From Phymorhynchus buccinoides (taxonomy: Eukaryota > Mollusca > Gastropoda > Neogastropoda > Raphitomidae): DNA of 64,000 nucleotides. Each line of letters opens with the position of its first letter. Within the stretch, counting starts at the first letter, position 1. The DNA lies in the NCBI GenBank assembly GCA_017654935.2, contig CM065703.1, positions 45,945,627 to 46,009,626 on the forward strand, given 5' to 3'. Below, piece after piece: positions 11,620-30,295 of the stretch. Below the pieces are notes generated by a model. That model had not been told where the DNA came from and did no database searches. It saw only the letters and a program-made list of their open reading frames with translations. A program made the position numbers and the translations under genes.

Positions 11620-11787
11620 ACACAGCCTTATTTTGCTAGCTCTGTTCTCACCTTTCATTAAATGTTGACGGGCAAAAACTCCAGTTAATTGCAGAATACA
11701 CAGACAGCAAACAGCAACTATTCTCACAGACATCATCATCTTTGTCGTCTTCATCACTGCTTCTGTCTCTGAAAACTTCACATTCAT
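6491..11787 (-). CDS. Small secreted protein, short-chain collagen C4-like C-terminal domain (3 exons)
   Basis: The model is three minus-strand exons: 11652-11787, 7015-7077 and 6491-6786. All junctions are GT-AG and both introns are phase 1. Starting at the second in-frame Met (11754), it encodes about 153 residues. A hydrophobic signal peptide (RIVAVCCLCILQLTGVFA) is followed by TFTQWGHPTCPEATQ, then TTQCPDHWTLDYPGHLV, and ends PPYGERGVLRCAVCWK. The QWG..TCP, CP..WTL and PPY...L.CAVC motifs match the non-collagenous region of short-chain collagen C4-like proteins of molluscs and cnidarians. Gly-X-Y repeats are absent, and the region between the first two motifs is much shorter than usual. 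It is predicted to be extracellular; its role is unknown. Intron 1 is 4.6 kb of minisatellite and LINE. It could be a functional short paralog or a decaying one, but no stop or frameshift is seen. Confidence 0.62.
6795..7010. repeat. (CA)n/(CG)n-rich microsatellite filling intron 2
   Basis: Alternating purine-pyrimidine sequence (CACA, CGCG, ATATAT) makes up almost the whole 228-bp intron between exons 2 and 3. Reading frames through it are Cys-Val or His-Thr repeats and are not genes. Confidence 0.9.
7015..7077 (-). CDS. Exon 2 of the short-chain collagen C4-like gene
   Basis: 63 nt, acceptor GGTGAACAG, donor GTGAGT, phase 1 at both ends. It encodes KTFTQWGHPTCPEATQFAYI. A damaged duplicate lies at 10031-10066, on the far side of the minisatellite. 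Confidence 0.65.
7085..10030. repeat. 49-bp minisatellite, about 60 copies, with higher-order structure
   Basis: The unit starts GACATGTAATGTAAAATAAT. Copies differ mainly at three sites (TGTAATG/TGCAATG, AATGTAC/AATATAC, GACAAC/GACTAC). The triple variant recurs at 7632, 7975 and 8269, spacings of exactly 7 and 6 units. The block 7224-7412 is repeated exactly at 9231-9419. It lies in intron 1 of the minus-strand gene, between two copies of exon 2. Confidence 0.95.
10031..10066 (-). pseudogene. Truncated duplicate of exon 2
   Basis: On the minus strand, an AG acceptor (ACACTAG) is followed by codons for NTYTQWGHPSC, closely matching exon 2. The exon then breaks into minisatellite sequence and has no donor. 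It is in phase with exon 1. Upstream intron sequence (CATGTTTCCTTTGGTGAACA) is also shared with exon 2, so exon plus flank was duplicated. Confidence 0.7.
10165..10250. repeat. (CA)n microsatellite
   Basis: It ends directly at the 5' truncation point of the LINE that follows. Confidence 0.95.
10252..11640 (+). pseudogene. 5'-truncated I-clade-like LINE: RNase H and C-terminal zinc-knuckle region
   Basis: Only the 3' end of a non-LTR retrotransposon remains. The RNase H domain shows its acidic and His landmarks: KIFTDGS, IYSAELFA, ICVDSKAAMY and WVPSHCGISGNERVDQAAK. A Cys/His motif follows (CMCGESLSVSHLLIQC). The frame is broken near 10596-10603, where a run of six A shifts +1; removing one A would restore LGKNLSIYSAEL, so it is either a mutation or a homopolymer consensus error. 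The 3' UTR runs through a G-rich tract (11416-11434) and AAACTGAAGAACAACAACAC into a (CA)n run at 11583-11618. Linked RNase H points to the I superfamily. No reverse transcriptase is left. Confidence 0.8.
11652..11787 (-). CDS. Exon 1 of the short-chain collagen C4-like gene (signal peptide)
   Basis: Starting at 11754 it codes MKTTKMMMSVRIVAVCCLCI, then a cleavable hydrophobic end (LQLTGVFA) and RQHLMK, with a GTGAGA donor at 11651. An in-frame upstream ATG at 11787 would add 11 polar residues, so I prefer the internal start. Phase 1 at the donor fits exon 2 exactly. Confidence 0.6.
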
Positions 11788-11849
11788 GCAGTGTACATTA
11801 GTGGGTCATACAGAGTCATGACCTTAGAGCGTAAAGAGTCAGTTCAGGG

Positions 11850-12615
11850 CAGAAACTGTGACGCTTGAGTGAGGGGGGTGGGGGGCTTCTTCTCTGAAGA
11901 CCTTCTGTTCTCTGGCTCTCCGTAGAGTTTCTTTATTGCAGTGTAAGTTCAGGGCTGAAACACTTGAGTGAGGGGGGTAGGGGGCTTCTTCTTTGAAGAT
12001 CCTCTGTTGTCCGGCTCTCCGTAGAGTTTCTTTATTGCAGTGTAACTTCAGGGCTGAAACACTTGATTGAGGGGGGCTTCTTCTCTGAAGATCCTCTGTT
12101 GTCCGGCTCTCCGTAGAGTTTCTTTATTGCAGTGTAAGTTCAGGGCTGAAACACTTGATTGAGGGGGGCTTCTTCTTAGAAGACCTTCTGTTGTTTCGGC
12201 TCTCCGTAGAGTTTCTTTATTGCAGTGTAAGTTCAGGGCTGAAACACTTGATTGAGGGGGGCTTCTTCTTTGAAGATCCTCTGTTGTCCGGCTCTCCGTA
12301 GAGTTTCGTTATTGTAGTGTAGTGTAAGGAGTTCAGGGCTGAAACGCTTGATCGAGGGGGGCTTCTTCTCTGAACACCCTCTGTTGTCCAGCTCTCCGTA
12401 GAGTTTCTTTGTTGTACTGTAGTGCAAGGAGTTCAGGGCCGAAACACTTGAGTGAGGGGGGTGGGTGTGTGTCTTCTTTGAAGACCCTCTGTTGTCCGGC
12501 TCTCCGTATAGTTTCTCTATTGCAGTGTAAGTTCAGGGCTGAAACGCTGGATTGAGGGGGGCTTCTTTCTTTTAACACCCTCTGTTGTCCGGCTCTCCGT
12601 AGAGTTTCTTTATAA
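11850..12615. repeat. About 100-bp tandem array upstream of the secreted-protein gene
   Basis: About eight copies of GTAAGTTCAGGGCTGAAACA ... GGGGGCTTCTTCTTTGAAGA ... GGCTCTCCGTAGAGTTTCTT. It begins within 100 bp upstream of exon 1 of the minus-strand gene, so it occupies the promoter-proximal region. The open frames across it repeat the same peptide and are not genes. Confidence 0.9.
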
Positions 12616-12902
12616 ACACAAACTTCTTGTTTTAATTTTTAAGAACAATCGTAGCATTTAGTTACTGTTTTCTTGTTGTTGAAACAATAAGGACACAGAA
12701 CCCTAGGTTGAATGTTAATATCCACTCTACTGACTGAAGTGACCTTCTCTGGTCAATCTGACTTTGAAGAGAGATGGGTGGAGGGAGGCCTGTGTCTTCG
12801 TTGGAAGAAAAGAAAGAACATTATCAGTCACCAAGGAGCTGTATTCCAGTGGCCTTAACCAGGTCAAGGTACATACATGTTGTGCGTCCTTGATAAGGCA
12901 TG

Positions 12903-12908
<6 letters not shown>

Positions 12909-12977
<69 letters not shown>

Positions 12978-13208
12978 TCGGAAATATTTTAATGACTTAG
13001 GCCAACAGCCCCTATCATGACAAGAAAACACTAACACAAAACATGCACAACAGCAGCACATAGTTTTCAATATGAACATAACACACACACACACACACAC
13101 AAGGTACATACATGTTGTGTGTCGTTGATAAGGTATGTACATGTGTGTGTGTGCGTGTGCGTGCGCGCGCATATGCCTCTCTGTGTGTGAGTGTTTGTCA
13201 CGCCGTAT

Positions 13209-13293
<85 letters not shown>
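12909..13293. repeat. Two (GT)n-(GA)n compound microsatellites
   Basis: 12909-12975 and 13140-13293 each run (GT)n straight into (GA)n. A shared flank (AAGGTACATACATGTTGTG) precedes both, so the block is a duplication. Confidence 0.95.
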
Positions 13294-13298
<5 letters not shown>

Positions 13299-13497
13299 GA
13301 CCCTAAAGAGCTCATTCTCTTGCTCGTGGTTTAGTCAGTGTGTTTGTGCACACACACACAAAGCCATGAAGGTATTTTGTGCAGCCAACTAACTGTAGGG
13401 TTTGGTATCATCTAAAGAACATGTACAACTACTAGGATCATTTCCTTCTGTAGTGCCTGTATGCACACAAACATCATGTGAAAGTCAGAATGAACTA

Positions 13498-13735
13498 CAG
13501 TGGAACCTCCCTTATAAGACCCCCTCCCATATAAGACCTACTTCTCTGAGACATTGCACTTCTTTGTAAGTATTAAAGTTACCTCCCTTATAAGACCTCC
13601 AAAAATAATCCAAAAATGAGGTCTTATAAGGGAGGGGTCTTATGAGGGAGGTAAAGGGAGGGGTTTAATACTTGCAAAGAAGGGCAATGCCTCCAAAAAA
13701 ATCATCCAAAATGTCTTATAAGGGAGGTTCCACTG
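13498..13735. mobile_element. pogo/Tigger-like MITE with TA target duplication
   Basis: The ends are CAGTGGAACCTCCCTTATAA and its inverted complement, with TA on both sides (13496-13497, 13736-13737). CAGTGGAACC ends are typical of pogo/Tigger derivatives. It splits one unit of the 79-bp minisatellite at GAACTACCCG; intact neighbouring units show the empty site. Confidence 0.8.
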
Positions 13736-13737
13736 TA

Positions 13738-14052
13738 CCCGCCTTAGTGTTGCCTTTGGTGATAGGACACTGTGGGTTTATGCACACAGACATCAGGTGA
13801 AAGTCAGAATGAACTACCCGCCTTAGTGTTGCCTTTGGTGACAGGACACTGTGGGTTTACGCACACAGACATCAGGTGAAAGTCAGAATGAACTACCCGC
13901 CTTAGTGTTGCCTTTGGTGACAGGACACTGTGGGTTTACGCACACAGACATCAGGTGAAAGTCAGAATGAACTACCCGCCTTAGTGTTGCCTTTGGTGAC
14001 AGGACACTGGGTTTATGCACACAAACATCAGGTGAAAGTCAGAATGAACTAT
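13738..14052. repeat. 79-bp minisatellite, about four copies (left arm)
   Basis: The unit is CCGCCTTAGTGTTGCCTTTG ... CACACAGACATCAGGTGAAA ... GTCAGAATGAACTA. The mirror array in the right palindrome arm (30290-31834) has about 20 copies. Confidence 0.95.
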
Positions 14053-14280
14053 TTGTACAAATAGTTCCCTCACCATCTAGAAGTTCTGTTCTAGTAACTT
14101 CCTCTAATCTGTCACTCGCTTTGACTCTGCCTTTTCCCCTTTGCTTACTGTCATCTACTACTATCTTTCTGCCTTTACTGGTCCATTCTCCTGCCCTTTT
14201 TTTCTTTAGAATGAAATTCTTACGAAGATTTTCTCCAGCTGAAGACGGACATGATGGGCCAAACTACTTCTTAGTTAGGG
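14053..14280 (-). mobile_element. Family D dispersed element
   Basis: TTGTACAAATAGTTCCCTCA, AACTTCCTCTAATCTGTCAC and TTTGACTCTGCCTTTTCCCC mark it, read from its 3' end. The mirrored copy at about 29960-30295 contains an extra internal triplication of roughly 65 bp. Confidence 0.8.
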
Positions 14281-14864
14281 TCCATGTACACGTTATGCAA
14301 CACTATTCACAAAAACTATCTGTATTTCCCCAAGGCAACGCAGTGATTTGTAAGTCATATTATGAGTGGCCTATCATTGTGTTGCCATGAGGAAAAGAGA
14401 AATTTTTTGTGAATAATGTTAACGTGTACACAGACCTTTACATGCATAATGGCAGCATGAGGCATCTGCTCTCATATGAGAGGAAACTTTCTAAGCAAAG
14501 TTCTATGTATTCATGGGCCCTGGTCTGAGCGATTGATAGCAAAGAAAGAAATGAAGTTTACTGTAGAATTAAGCATCACCTAAAACAACTCGCGCAAGGA
14601 CTATTACTTATTACATTATTCATTGATTTTTCTTTTAACATGGTGACAGCATGGATTTAGTGGCTGACAGAGGTATAGTGTAAGCCACATAGATTGGATC
14701 AAAATTCAACATGAACGTCATCGCTTTCTCTCCATAAATGAACACACAAGACAATAGCGTTATGCTGCCATCAACTCTTTTACTGTACCTCAAGCAAAGA
14801 ACAGAAACAACTTTATATCAACTGGACCTATCTCTGGAACTTTGTAGTCTCAACAGAAAACAAA

Positions 14865-15450
14865 TACCGTATTTTTCGGACTATAAGGCGATATTATTTT
14901 TCTCCCAATTTCGACCTATGCGCCTAATAAACGAGGGCGCCCTATAAGTGAACAAAATCGTGAGAAGATAGGCAACGATTGCCGTACTCAGTACAGTCTA
15001 CTGTGAGTCACAACATCGAAAGTGGTAACAAGTCGCCGATACGACGAATACTCACGTTAAAAAACTCCCTATTATCGTCCGAGATACCGTCCAACAGATG
15101 CCACAACCCTTCATTGGATGTAAAAAGCATCGATGTAGAGCTTAAAATGCCATAATTCTACCAGTTTCCACGAAGAATTGGCCAAAATCAACAACCGGAA
15201 GTCGCAAAAAAACGGAAGTTACGATTATTTGAGAAGGGAGCCAACTCTCGTTTACGACAACAAAAATGGCGGTCAGTAATCGTTTACATATTAGGACGTG
15301 TACGGGCTTCAAACTTCGACTTTCTGTTGTGAGGTGTGTATCGCCTTATAAACGAGGGCGCCTTTTACTTGGATTTTGTCAGATTTTTCTTGAAAATTGC
15401 CCTATTCGCCTTATACACAGCAGCGCCTAATGAGCTGAAAAAATACGGTA
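14865..15450. mobile_element. Family E TIR element (TACCGTATTTTT ends)
   Basis: TACCGTATTTTTCGGACTAT at the left and AAAAAATACGGTA at the right bound 586 bp. GCGCC/CTTATAA motifs repeat internally. It is mirrored at 28925-29493. No reading frame. Superfamily not assigned. Confidence 0.65.
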
Positions 15451-16411
15451 CACGATTTTCGGAGAAAAAAAAGGGGAGAGCACTTCTTCACCATGAAAAT
15501 TAGAGTTGTTTACCTCCATCAAGTTTACTCGGTCAAATACCATAGCAACAATGGCGTCAAAGCTTGAAACCGCAGGATGCGAGTCAGCGACTTGCAAACA
15601 TTTTTTTTAGAAAAATAAGGGGTGGCCAGTTGCTACAAAGTGATAGAACTTGCAAACTGTGACGTAAAAATATAAATGAACAACAAATTTTAGAATGACG
15701 TACTGCGTTCTACATGCTGTGTCTCCTCAAACACACGAAGCGAGGGCTGGGGATTTACCTGATGGTAGAGTAACTTCCCCTGTTTGACCGATTGAATTAG
15801 GCAAGATCACTCCTACACACCATGAAATTACTCCCCTTAATTATTTCCGAACAATTCCTATTTACACAAAATCATCAAGGACAGTCAGAATCTTGAATCT
15901 ATTAAAAACAAATAATAAAAAAATATAAACTAAGGAAACAAACAAAAATTGTTGTTCTTGAAACAACATTGACCCTATCACTGCACAGCAGCGCCTAATG
16001 ACTGACAAATTATCTATTTTCTTATCACAAAAATTTTAAAACAAATCATGAAAATTAGACTGTTTAATCTGAGAAAATGGCGTCAAAGCTTGAAGAGATA
16101 TATCTTTGCTGGCTTTCATCCTAAACCAAAACCTACAAAAATGATAGAAGCGAACTATGACATCAAAAGTTAAATTACAACAAGTCATCATTGACATCAC
16201 ACTCTACAGCTGCGTGTATCTCATAGCAGGCAGGGAGGGGGTTACCCAAAAACCCATCATCCCAGGACTATGACATCAAAAGTTATCCTACACATCATCA
16301 ATGACATCATACTCTACAGACTATCTCATATCAGGCAGGGAAGGGGGTAATCCAAAAAAAACAAACTGCAACAAAAAAATAAACAAAACCTGTTGATGGT
16401 GATGAACTGCA
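15451..16411. other. Gene-free stretch in left arm
   Basis: There is no supported gene. Two diverged copies of a segment around GACTATGACATCAAAAGTTA (16150-16330) suggest an old local duplication. Confidence 0.45.
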
Positions 16412-16662
16412 TTAACCCCTTGACTGCCAGAGGAAAACTTAAAGAAAAAAGCGATTTTTCAAATCATGACATGAAAAAGACAGTACAGTCTGAGAAAATG
16501 GTCTGGGGATATTACTCTCTTGATTATGTTAGAGCAAAATCATCCCAGGACTATGACATCAGGGTTATGAGATCATTCATCATACTCTGACTTATCATCA
16601 GGCCAGGATGTCAACCAAAAAACAGTACTGTGACAAAACGTTGGTGGCAGTGAAGGGGTTAA
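16412..16662. mobile_element. TTAA MITE family B, absent from the mirrored arm
   Basis: The ends are TTAACCCCTTGACTGCCA and TGGCAGTGAAGGGGTTAA. The flanks read straight through without it in the right arm near 28150 (CTTAATGTGTAATGCGTGCA), which is an empty site. It is therefore an insertion difference between the two arms. Confidence 0.8.
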
Positions 16663-16698
16663 ACATTAAAGAAAAAGAATGGAAACTAAAAACCAAAG

Positions 16699-16945
16699 TA
16701 CCGTATTTCTCCTAAACTGAGACCCCTGCGCCTTATAATGTGATTGATAATATAGTAAGAAACTATAATAACAAAATCTGAACTTTGTGTAAGATTTTGG
16801 GGGGTACGCCTTATAATCAGGTGCGCCTTGTAATGTGACTGATAATATAGTAAGAAACTATAAGAAACAAAATCTGAATGTTGTGTAAAATTTTGGGGGG
16901 TACGCCTTATAATCAGGTGCGCCTTGTAGTCCGTAAAATACAGTA
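16699..16945. mobile_element. Short family E relative with internal duplication
   Basis: It is bounded by TACCGTATTTCTCC and GTAAAATACAGTA. Two tandem copies of about 105 bp (GTGATTGATAATATAGTAAG ... TTTTGGGGGGTACGCCTTAT) fill it. Confidence 0.6.
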
Positions 16946-17589
16946 CATAACACACTCAAATTGTAAGGAAATGAATTTAAAGATCATGGCAAAATATAAT
17001 ATAATACTTATATTAACAATAACGAGCAACAACACAAATTACATACAAGGCTTAACTCCAGCCGGTGCAAAGTTCCCTCGCGCACACACAGACGGACACG
17101 CGCACAGATGGATGGACGCACGGATGAAACAAAATCAATAAAACTAACACAAATTTAAAACTGCTAAGGAAACCAATTTTAAAATGGCGATAATAATACT
17201 AGAAGACACGCAAAAATTTCATATCGAATAAGAACATTTACTTTCCGAGCCTTGCATTTTACTGTGCGCGAAGGAACTCAGACCGACACCCTCTCTCAAT
17301 ATTCAATCACCGTCTTTTAATATTCAAAAAAAAAGTTTCTAACAGTACATGGCTTTTTGTTTGTGCCCTTTGTTTGTTTGTGCCCTTGAAACACACACCT
17401 GAGTAATTCACTGCCCCACCCCCAAGAAAGACAACTTACAAAAGCAGCAAATTCACCTCCAGATTTAGAAAGAGATGACCATTTAGCGAGGTTTCATTTA
17501 AACAGGTATTGAAAAAAAAAAAGTAAAAAAGAAAAGAAAGAAATCAACACATTGCACAATAGAAATCAAAATCTGTGTGAATCGCACAT

Positions 17590-17817
17590 CAGGGCTCCCA
17601 GGGACCCCCAAATGGGGGTCTATGAAGCACTAAAATTCTAAAGGACCCTCTAAAAGAATGTGCAGGGGGTCCCAGGGATGCAGTAGAAAAATTCTTTTTA
17701 GCATTTGCTATGCCACTGGGACCCTCTATCCCGCCTCTAGGACCCTCTATACTGTAAGTGAAGGAGTCCCTGGGACCCCTTGTTTTGCAGGACAATTGGG
17801 AGCCCTGCACATGCACA
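17590..17817. mobile_element. MITE family F (CAGGGCTCCCA ends, CACAT duplication)
   Basis: A 228-bp element with 11-bp perfect inverted ends and CACAT directly repeated at both flanks (17585-17589, 17818-17822). It lies downstream of the RNF113 stop codon. It is mirrored at 27389-27606. Confidence 0.8.
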
Positions 17818-18016
17818 ATGCATAACCCTTGCCCTTCCAAACAAGTGAAACGACCATAATTTATGAGAAACTGTTATCACACAAACATGACATTTCGAAT
17901 CATGTCCCCTGCCTGTCACGAAAAACGAACCAACATTCAAGCAACAAGAAACGGTCAGTCTTGAAGAATGAAAAAAGAAAGATAACTTTGGTGCCAAGAA
18001 GTGAAGAACCACGACT

Positions 18017-22123
<4,107 letters not shown>

Positions 22124-22542
22124 CTGCAAACAAACGATGAATTCATCATCTGCTCCATCCTTTATAACACAATGTTTTATACTAACGCATTGATGCAACT
22201 GGAGAACATTAAAAAAACAGGCAAGGCAGGGGTCCAGGGGTCCAGGGGCCGCCCCGGTCCCTGGCAGGGTACATGGGCAGAGCCCCTGTTTGGGGGTCAG
22301 GGGGCAACGCTCCCCTTGAAGAAAAAGCAAAATCATCACTCAATTTGAAGCTTATTACAGGCTTGTAAAGTGAGAATTCAACACTTTTTTCCCCTTGAAC
22401 TTTGAATCAACTTTTTTTGGGTGGTCAAAATTTGGAAAAATAGGCGCTGCCTCGCGTTTGAGGCAAGGTTGCACCCATGTTAACGGTGACTGAAACAAAG
22501 GAAGCTCACAACACATGAAATATCAACCTTACGAAGGCAATC

Positions 22543-22685
22543 TTAAAGACCCACCACGCCCTTAAATGAAAATTCCCAGTTTTCGCTTGGAAAATTTCTA
22601 AAGATCTTACCAGCTGATAAGAAATGAAAGAATTTTTGCAGAGTGAAAAGAGTGAAAATCCACTGGCAACGTGGTGGGTCTTTAA
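22543..22685. mobile_element. TTAA MITE family A, sitting exactly on the palindrome axis
   Basis: Perfect 16-nt inverted ends TTAAAGACCCACCACG and CGTGGTGGGTCTTTAA. The palindrome arms begin immediately outside the TTAA on both sides (GAAGGCAATC and GATTGCCTTC). The element is thus the only non-mirrored sequence at the centre. Confidence 0.85.
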
Positions 22686-23105
22686 GATTGCCTTCGTAAG
22701 GTTGATATTTCATGTGTTGTGAGCTTCCTTTGTTTCAGTCACCGTTAACATGGATGCAACCTTGCCTCAAAGACGAGGCAGCGCCTATTTTTTTTAAAAA
22801 TTTTGACCACAAAAAAAAATTTGATTTAAAGTTCAAGGGGAAAAAAGTGTTGAATTCTCACTTTACAAGCCTTGAATAAGCTTCAAATTGAGTATGATTT
22901 AAACTTATCTTCAGCTTCAGGGAAGCGTTGCCCCCCTGTACCCCAAACAGGGGGCTCTGCCCCTGTACCCTGCCAGGGGCCTGGGTGGCTCCTGGACCCC
23001 TGCCTTGCCTGTTTTTGGATGTTCTCCAGTTGCATCAATGCGTTAGTATAAAACATTGTGTTACGAAAGGATGGAGCAGATGATGAATTCATCGTTTGTT
23101 TGCAG

Positions 23106-27179
<4,074 letters not shown>

Positions 27180-27388
27180 AGTCGTGGTTCTTCACTTCTT
27201 GGCACCAAAGTTATCTTTCTTTTTTCATTCTTCAAGACTGACCGTTTCTTGTTGCTTGAATGTTGGTTCGTTTTTCGTGACAGGCAGGGGACATGATTCG
27301 AAATGTCATGTTTGTGTGATAACAGTTTCTCATAAATTATGGTCGTTTCACTTGTTTGGAAGGGCAAGGGTTATGCATTGTGCATGTG

Positions 27389-27606
27389 CAGGGCTCCCAA
27401 TTGTCCTGCAAAACAAGGGGTCCCAGGGACTCCTTCACTTACATTATAGAGGGTCCTAGAGGCGGGATAGAGGGTCCCAGTGGCATAGCAAATGCTAACA
27501 AGAATTTTTCTACTGCATCCCTGGGACCCCCTACACATTCTTTTAGAGGGTCCTGTAGAATTTTAGTGCTTCATAGACCCCCATTTGGGGGTCCCTGGGA
27601 GCCCTG
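27389..27606. mobile_element. MITE family F (mirror copy)
   Basis: CAGGGCTCCCA ends as in 17590-17817. This copy is 218 bp, ten shorter than its mirror. Confidence 0.75.
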
Positions 27607-28924
27607 ATGTGCGATTCACACAGATTTTGATTTCTATTGTGCAATGTGTTGATTTCTTTCTTTTCTTTTTTACTTTTTTTTTTTCAATACCTGTTTAAAT
27701 GAAACCTCGCTAAATGGTCATCTCTTTCTAAATCTGGAGGTGAATTTGCTGCTTTTGTAAGTTGTCTTTCTTGGGGGTGGGGCAGTGAATTACTCAGGTG
27801 TGTGTTTCAAGGGCACAAACAAACAAAGGGCACATGCCATGATCTTTAAATCATTCATTACAATTTGATGGGTTATGTCCTGATTTTAGGACTACAAGGC
27901 GCACCTGATATAAGGAGTTACCCACCAAAATTTTACACAACATTCAGATTCTGTTTCTGATAGTTTTTACTATATATCAGTACATCTACAAGGCGCACCT
28001 GATTTTATAGGCGTAACCCCCCAAAATCTACACAAAGTCAGATTTGTATATAGTGTCTACTATATAGCAATACAGTATAAGGCGCAGGAGGTCTCAGTTT
28101 AGGAGACTACGGTACTTTGGTTTTTAGTTTCCATTCTTTTCTTAATGTGTAATGCGTGCATCACCATCAAACAGGGACAAATATTTGTTTGTTGCAGTTG
28201 GGTTTTTGGGTTAACCCATTCCTGCCTGATATGGAGATAGGCTGTTAGAGATGTGTCATGAGATGTCATAATTTTGAGGTCATAGTCCTGGATGATGGGT
28301 TTTGGTTAGATGAAAGCCAGGAAAGAATATCTCTAGGCCATTTTCTAAGATTGAGTAAACAGATTTGTTTTTAAACTTGTGATAAGAAAATAGATAATTT
28401 GTCAGTTTCCTTGTGTCAGTGAAGGTCAATGTTGTTTCAAGGAACAACAATTGTGTCGGTTTCTTTTTTATTTTTTTATTTGTTTTAATCGATTCAAGAT
28501 CTGACTGTCCGTGATGATTTGTGTAAATAGGAATTGTTCGGAAATAATTAAGGGGGGTCCTTTCATGGTGTGTAGGAGTGATCTTACTAATCAATCGGGC
28601 AACCAGGGGAAGTTACTCTGCCTTCAGGTAAAATCCCAGCCCTCGCTTTGTGTGTTGGAGGAGAACAGCATGTAGAACGCAGTACGGTCATCTAAAATTT
28701 TGTTGCAATTATATTTTTGCGCACAGTCGCAAGGTCTATCACTTTGTAGCAAATGGGCAACCCTTATTTTTCGAAATAAAAACAAGTTGCAAGTCGCTGA
28801 CTCGCATCCTGCGGTTTCAAGCTTGACGCCATTGTTACTATGGTATTAGACGAGGGTAAAGGAGTGTAAACAACTCTAATTTTCATGAAGTGCTCTCCCC
28901 TGTTTCTTCCGAAAATCGTCTTTG

Positions 28925-29493
28925 TACCGTATTTTTCAGCTCATTAGGCTCTGCTGTTGTATAAAGCGAATAGGGCAATTTTCAAGAAAAATCTGACAAA
29001 ATACAAGTAAAAGGCGGCCCGTGGCGTTTATAAGGCGATACACACCTTGCAACAGAAAGTCGAAGTTTGAAGCCCGTACACGTTGTGAAACGATACTGAC
29101 ACGCCATTGTGGGTCGTAAACGAGAGTTGGCTACCTTCGGCAAATAATCGTAACTTCGTTTTTGCGACTTCCGGTTGTGATTTTGGCCAATTATTCTGTT
29201 GGAAAACTGGTAGAATTATGGCATTTTAAGCTCTACAACGATGGCTTTTACATCCAATGAAGGGTTTGGCATCTGCTGGACGTATTCGGACGATAATAGG
29301 ATTTTAACTGGAGTATTCGTCGTATCGGCGACTTGTTACACTTTCGATGTTTGACTAAGTAGAATGTACTGAGTACGGCAATCGTTGCAGCTCTTCCCAC
29401 GATTTTGTTCACTTATAGGGCGCCCGGTATTAGGCGCATAGCGTCGAAATTGGGAGAGAAAATAATATCGCCTTATAGTCGAAAAAGACGGTA
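28925..29493. mobile_element. Family E TIR element (mirror copy)
   Basis: TACCGTATTTTTCAGC to GAAAAAGACGGTA. It is noticeably diverged and indel-rich relative to 14865-15450. Confidence 0.6.
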
Positions 29494-29959
29494 TTTGTTT
29501 TCTGTGAGACTACAAAGTTCAGAGATAGGTCAGTTGATATAAAGTTGTTTCTGTGCCCTGCTTGAGGTACAGTAAAAGACTGGATGGCAGCAATAACGCT
29601 ATTGTCTTGTGTGTTCATTATGATGAGAAAGCGATGAGTTATGTTCAATCTGATCAAATCTATGTGGCTACACTATAGCTTCTGTCAGCCAAAAAATCAT
29701 GCTGTAACCACGTTTTAAAGAAAAATCAAGAATAAGGTAATGAACTGTGTTAGAAAGTTTCCATCATATGAGAGCAGATGCCTCATGCTGCCATGATGCG
29801 TTGTAAAGTTCTGTGTACCGTTAACATATTCACCAAAATTTCTCTTGTCCTCATGGCAACACAATTAAAGGCCAATCATAAGATGACTTACAAATCACGT
29901 CGTGCCTTGGGAAAATAACAGATATTTTAGGAATAGTGAACGTGTACATGGACCCTAAC

Positions 29960-30295
29960 TAAGAAGTAGTTTGGGCACATCATGTCCGTCTCAGCTGGAG
30001 AAAATCTTAGTAAGAATTTCTAAAGAAAAACAAGGCAGGAGATGGACCAGTAGGCAGAAAGATAGTAGTAGAGGACAGTAAGAAAGGGGAAAAGGCAGGG
30101 AATGGACCAGTAAGTCAGAAAGATAGTAGTAGATGACAGTAAGCAAAGGGGAAAGGCAGGAGAATGGACCAGTAAGGCAGAAAGATAGTAGGATGGCAGT
30201 AAGCAAAGAGGGGAAAAGGCAGCAGGTCAACGCGAGTTCGTGACAGATTAGAGGAAGTTACTAGCCACAGAACTTCTAGATGGTGAGGGAACTAT
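29960..30295 (+). mobile_element. Family D element with internal triplication
   Basis: The segment GGACCAGTAAGGCAGAAAGA ... AAGCAAAGGGGAAAAGGCAG appears three times in tandem, but once in the mirrored copy at 14053-14280. Confidence 0.7.

Noticed and set aside
12233..12578. Possible small genes in the 100-bp array
   Set aside because: Repeat-encoded peptide (GQQR.FKE) with no independent support.
22543..22685. Simple fold-back read artefact as the only explanation of palindrome 1
   Set aside because: Arms differ by a MITE with an empty site, a 363-bp indel and many intron substitutions while exons are identical; a single-molecule fold-back would not give this.
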